Below the pieces are notes generated by a model. It was not told where the DNA came from. It did no database searches and worked only from the letters and a program-made list of their open reading frames with translations. Shown piece after piece: positions 20,910-22,390 of a stretch of 22,390 nt of DNA. This DNA comes from DASZZV01 sp035544835 (lineage in GTDB: Bacteria > Acidobacteriota > Thermoanaerobaculia > Gp7-AA8): assembly GCA_035544835.1 (NCBI GenBank), contig DASZZV010000221.1:1-22390 (forward strand). Direction: 5' to 3'. The translations under genes were made by a program, and so were the position numbers. Numbering within the stretch: position 1 is the first letter of the stretch; each line of letters opens with the position of its first letter.

Positions 20910-21755
20910 GTGGCTCCGAAGACCAAAGGACTCCTCTTTGTGCTGGCGGCGGCATTGCTGTGGTCGAGCGGAGGTATCGGCATCAAGAGCATCCCTGACA
21001 GTCCGCTGAAGGTAACGTTTTACCGCTCCCTGTTCGCGGCCATTGTGCTGCTGCTGGCCTTTCGACCTAAACCTCGCTGGAACGTCCCCTTCATCATCGC
21101 CATCGTGAGCTATGCGTCCTGTCTCACCACGTTCGTCACGGCGACAAAGTTGACGACGGCCGCGAACGCGATTTTTCTTCAATACAGCGGCGTGATCTGG
21201 GTACTCATCTTCTCGCCGATTTTTCTCAAGGAGCCCTTACGAAGACGAGACATCATCTCCATAGTCATCGCTCTGTTCGGCATGGCTCTTTTCTTCGCGG
21301 GAAAACTTGCCGCTGGCGGCGGAGCGGGAAACACCATCGCCCTGCTGTCGGGAGTCTTCTTTGCCGCTCTGATCATTTCTCTGAGGAAGGGCCATGAATC
21401 GGCCGAATCAGCGGTCACGTACGGCAATCTCCTGGCGAGTCTGGCCATTCTGCCGGCCATTCACAACGACCTGCCTCTGTCGTCTCGATCGCTGCTGGTC
21501 CTGATCCTTCTGGGTGTCTTTCAGATCGGCGCCGCCTATGCGCTGTTCGTGCGAGGCCTGCGTTATGTGACTGCCACCCAGGCATCCATCACCGGGATGA
21601 TCGAGCCGGTGGCGAATCCCATCTGGGTTTTCCTGTTTCTCGGCGAGCGACCGAGCGGCTACGCCATTCTCGGCGCCGGCATCGTTCTTATTGCCGTGCT
21701 GCTCAGCACAGTGAAGGAGACGCCGGCGGCCGAGGCCGTTGCCGCGCCGGACTAG
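20910..21755 (+). CDS. EamA-domain (drug/metabolite transporter family) permease
   Basis: This 281-aa inner-membrane protein has ten predicted helices in two EamA repeats (about residues 5-135 and 142-270), the standard build of RhaT/YdcZ-like DMT exporters and uptake carriers. Typical features are an early WSSGGIGIK helix-loop, the conserved ending of the first repeat near residues 115-130, and the second-repeat segment TQASITGMIEPVANPIWVF followed by LGERPS. The transported compound cannot be told. The GTG start at 20910 gives a family-like N-terminus (MAPKTKGLLFVLAAALLW). It is convergent with the phosphatase gene, with an inverted heptamer array between the stops. Confidence 0.92.
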   Translation: MAPKTKGLLFVLAAALLWSSGGIGIKSIPDSPLKVTFYRSLFAAIVLLLAFRPKPRWNVPFIIAIVSYASCLTTFVTATKLTTAANAIFLQYSGVIWVLIFSPIFLKEPLRRRDIISIVIALFGMALFFAGKLAAGGGAGNTIALLSGVFFAALIISLRKGHESAESAVTYGNLLASLAILPAIHNDLPLSSRSLLVLILLGVFQIGAAYALFVRGLRYVTATQASITGMIEPVANPIWVFLFLGERPSGYAILGAGIVLIAVLLSTVKETPAAEAVAAPD

Positions 21756-21767
21756 GTCGAGAACCAG

Positions 21768-21838
21768 TTTCGAATTTCAAATTTAAAAGAAGCAAAGGGA
21801 CAGGGGCTTTAAATTCGAAATCCGAAATTCGAAATTTC
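21768..21838. repeat. Inverted heptamer array, TTTCGAA/TTCGAAA type
   Basis: The left half has TTTCGAA and TTTCAAA at 21768-21781. The right half has TTCGAAA, TCCGAAA and TTCGAAA at 21814-21834, plus flanking AAATT and TTTCG. The right half shares a 17-nt identical run with the array at 14208-14302, so these two are one family. It lies between convergent genes, 12 nt after the EamA stop and 3 nt from the phosphatase stop. Confidence 0.85.
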
Positions 21839-21841
21839 GCA

Positions 21842-22390
21842 TCACCGGCGGCGAACCACGGCCACCGACACGTCATCTTCGACGATGGTGTTGTGGCTAA
21901 ATGAGCTCCACTCATTGACCAGGCGATCGAGCAGTTCCTGACTGCTTTCGACAGCGTTCCAGCCGGCGATGCTCTCGACGAAGTCGTAGCCAAAGTCGCG
22001 GCCGCTGGCATTTTGCGTCTCGCACAATCCGTCCGAGAAAAAGAGTAGCGATTCGCCATCCTGCAACATCCCTTCGAGCGGCTTCCAGAACTCAGTGGCT
22101 TTGATTCCGAGAGGATAGGAGCCCTCGCTGATCTGTGTCCGGATCCGGCCATTCTTCTCGACGACCAGCACGGGGGGATGACCAGCGGTAAAGGCCGCGT
22201 AGCGCCCATCGGGCTCGACGAGGACATAGGCGCAGGCAAAGAAGGAGCGAGAGGACCCAGTGCGGCAGAGAATGCGGTTCAGCGCTCCACAGATCGATAT
22301 CGGTGATGGATCGATGTCGAGCTGCGTGCGGAAAGCAGCGTGCGCAACAGCCATGACCAGTCCCGCCGCCATTCCGTGGCCGGAGGCGTC
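21842..22390 (-). CDS. RsbU/SpoIIE-type PP2C serine phosphatase, C-terminal part (5' end outside window)
   Basis: The visible 182 residues are the C-terminal part of a PPM/SpoIIE phosphatase, a manganese-dependent enzyme that usually dephosphorylates an anti-anti-sigma factor in partner-switching regulation. The fragment opens at the window edge with the metal-binding DASGHG motif. It continues with the AGHPPVLV strand, the second metal site in FFSDGLCET and the closing VEDDVSVAVVRR strand with its conserved Asp. The domain is intact to the TGA at 21842. Any N-terminal sensor part (PAS, GAF, response-regulator or membrane domain) lies beyond the window, so the input signal cannot be stated. 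Confidence 0.93.
   Translation of the reverse strand, partial: DASGHGMAAGLVMAVAHAAFRTQLDIDPSPISICGALNRILCRTGSSRSFFACAYVLVEPDGRYAAFTAGHPPVLVVEKNGRIRTQISEGSYPLGIKATEFWKPLEGMLQDGESLLFFSDGLCETQNASGRDFGYDFVESIAGWNAVESSQELLDRLVNEWSSFSHNTIVEDDVSVAVVRRR

Overview
The window looks like a chromosomal segment of a high-GC, diderm (outer-membrane) bacterium. LptD and a nucleotide-sugar pyrophosphorylase show the outer membrane. Housekeeping genes mixed with M28 and YfhO-type proteins, plus many short palindromic intergenic repeats, would fit an Acidobacteriota-like soil or sediment lineage, but that assignment is an inference and is not proven by any marker here. No rRNA, tRNA, CRISPR array, prophage, transposase or IS element was found.

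Layout. Positions 1-310 hold palindromic repeats. 311-6414 (+) is an envelope-flavoured run: ribF, an unknown membrane protein, lptD, a long-form sugar-1-phosphate nucleotidylyltransferase and a methyltransferase. The first three are translationally tight, with a 3-nt gap and then a 4-nt overlap. 6641-9259 (-) is a large YfhO-like membrane protein. 9344-10282 (+) is a D-2-hydroxyacid/phosphoglycerate dehydrogenase. 10383-17346 (-) reads, in transcription order, aldehyde dehydrogenase, glutamine-synthetase-like ligase, short-chain dehydrogenase, an 80-aa unknown protein and a membrane-anchored M28 peptidase. The first three fit a gamma-glutamyl-amine (polyamine-type) catabolic set. 17395-17880 (+) is a small TPR-like protein, 18011-19648 (-) an ABC-F ATPase, 19763-20095 (-) the remains of a DUF1287 gene, 20141-20521 (-) a four-helix membrane protein, 20910-21755 (+) an EamA transporter, and 21842 to the edge (-) the C-terminal part of an RsbU/SpoIIE-type phosphatase.

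The most unusual content lies between the genes. Almost every intergenic gap outside tight operons and two of the three divergent promoter gaps carries a symmetric element. Some are inverted pairs of short tandem arrays, mostly with a 7-bp unit; the unit sequence changes from site to site but several are shared between loci. Others are REPIN-like pairs of 30-32 bp palindromic or inverted arms around unrelated loops. These elements begin or end within a few bases of stop codons, and one contains the stop codon. All four convergent gaps have one. This suggests a shared 3'-end or termination role, or a shared mutational origin.

Several first-in-unit genes have a TANAAT-like hexamer 6-7 nt before the start codon, which hints at leaderless transcription. 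Two downstream genes instead have clear Shine-Dalgarno sequences.
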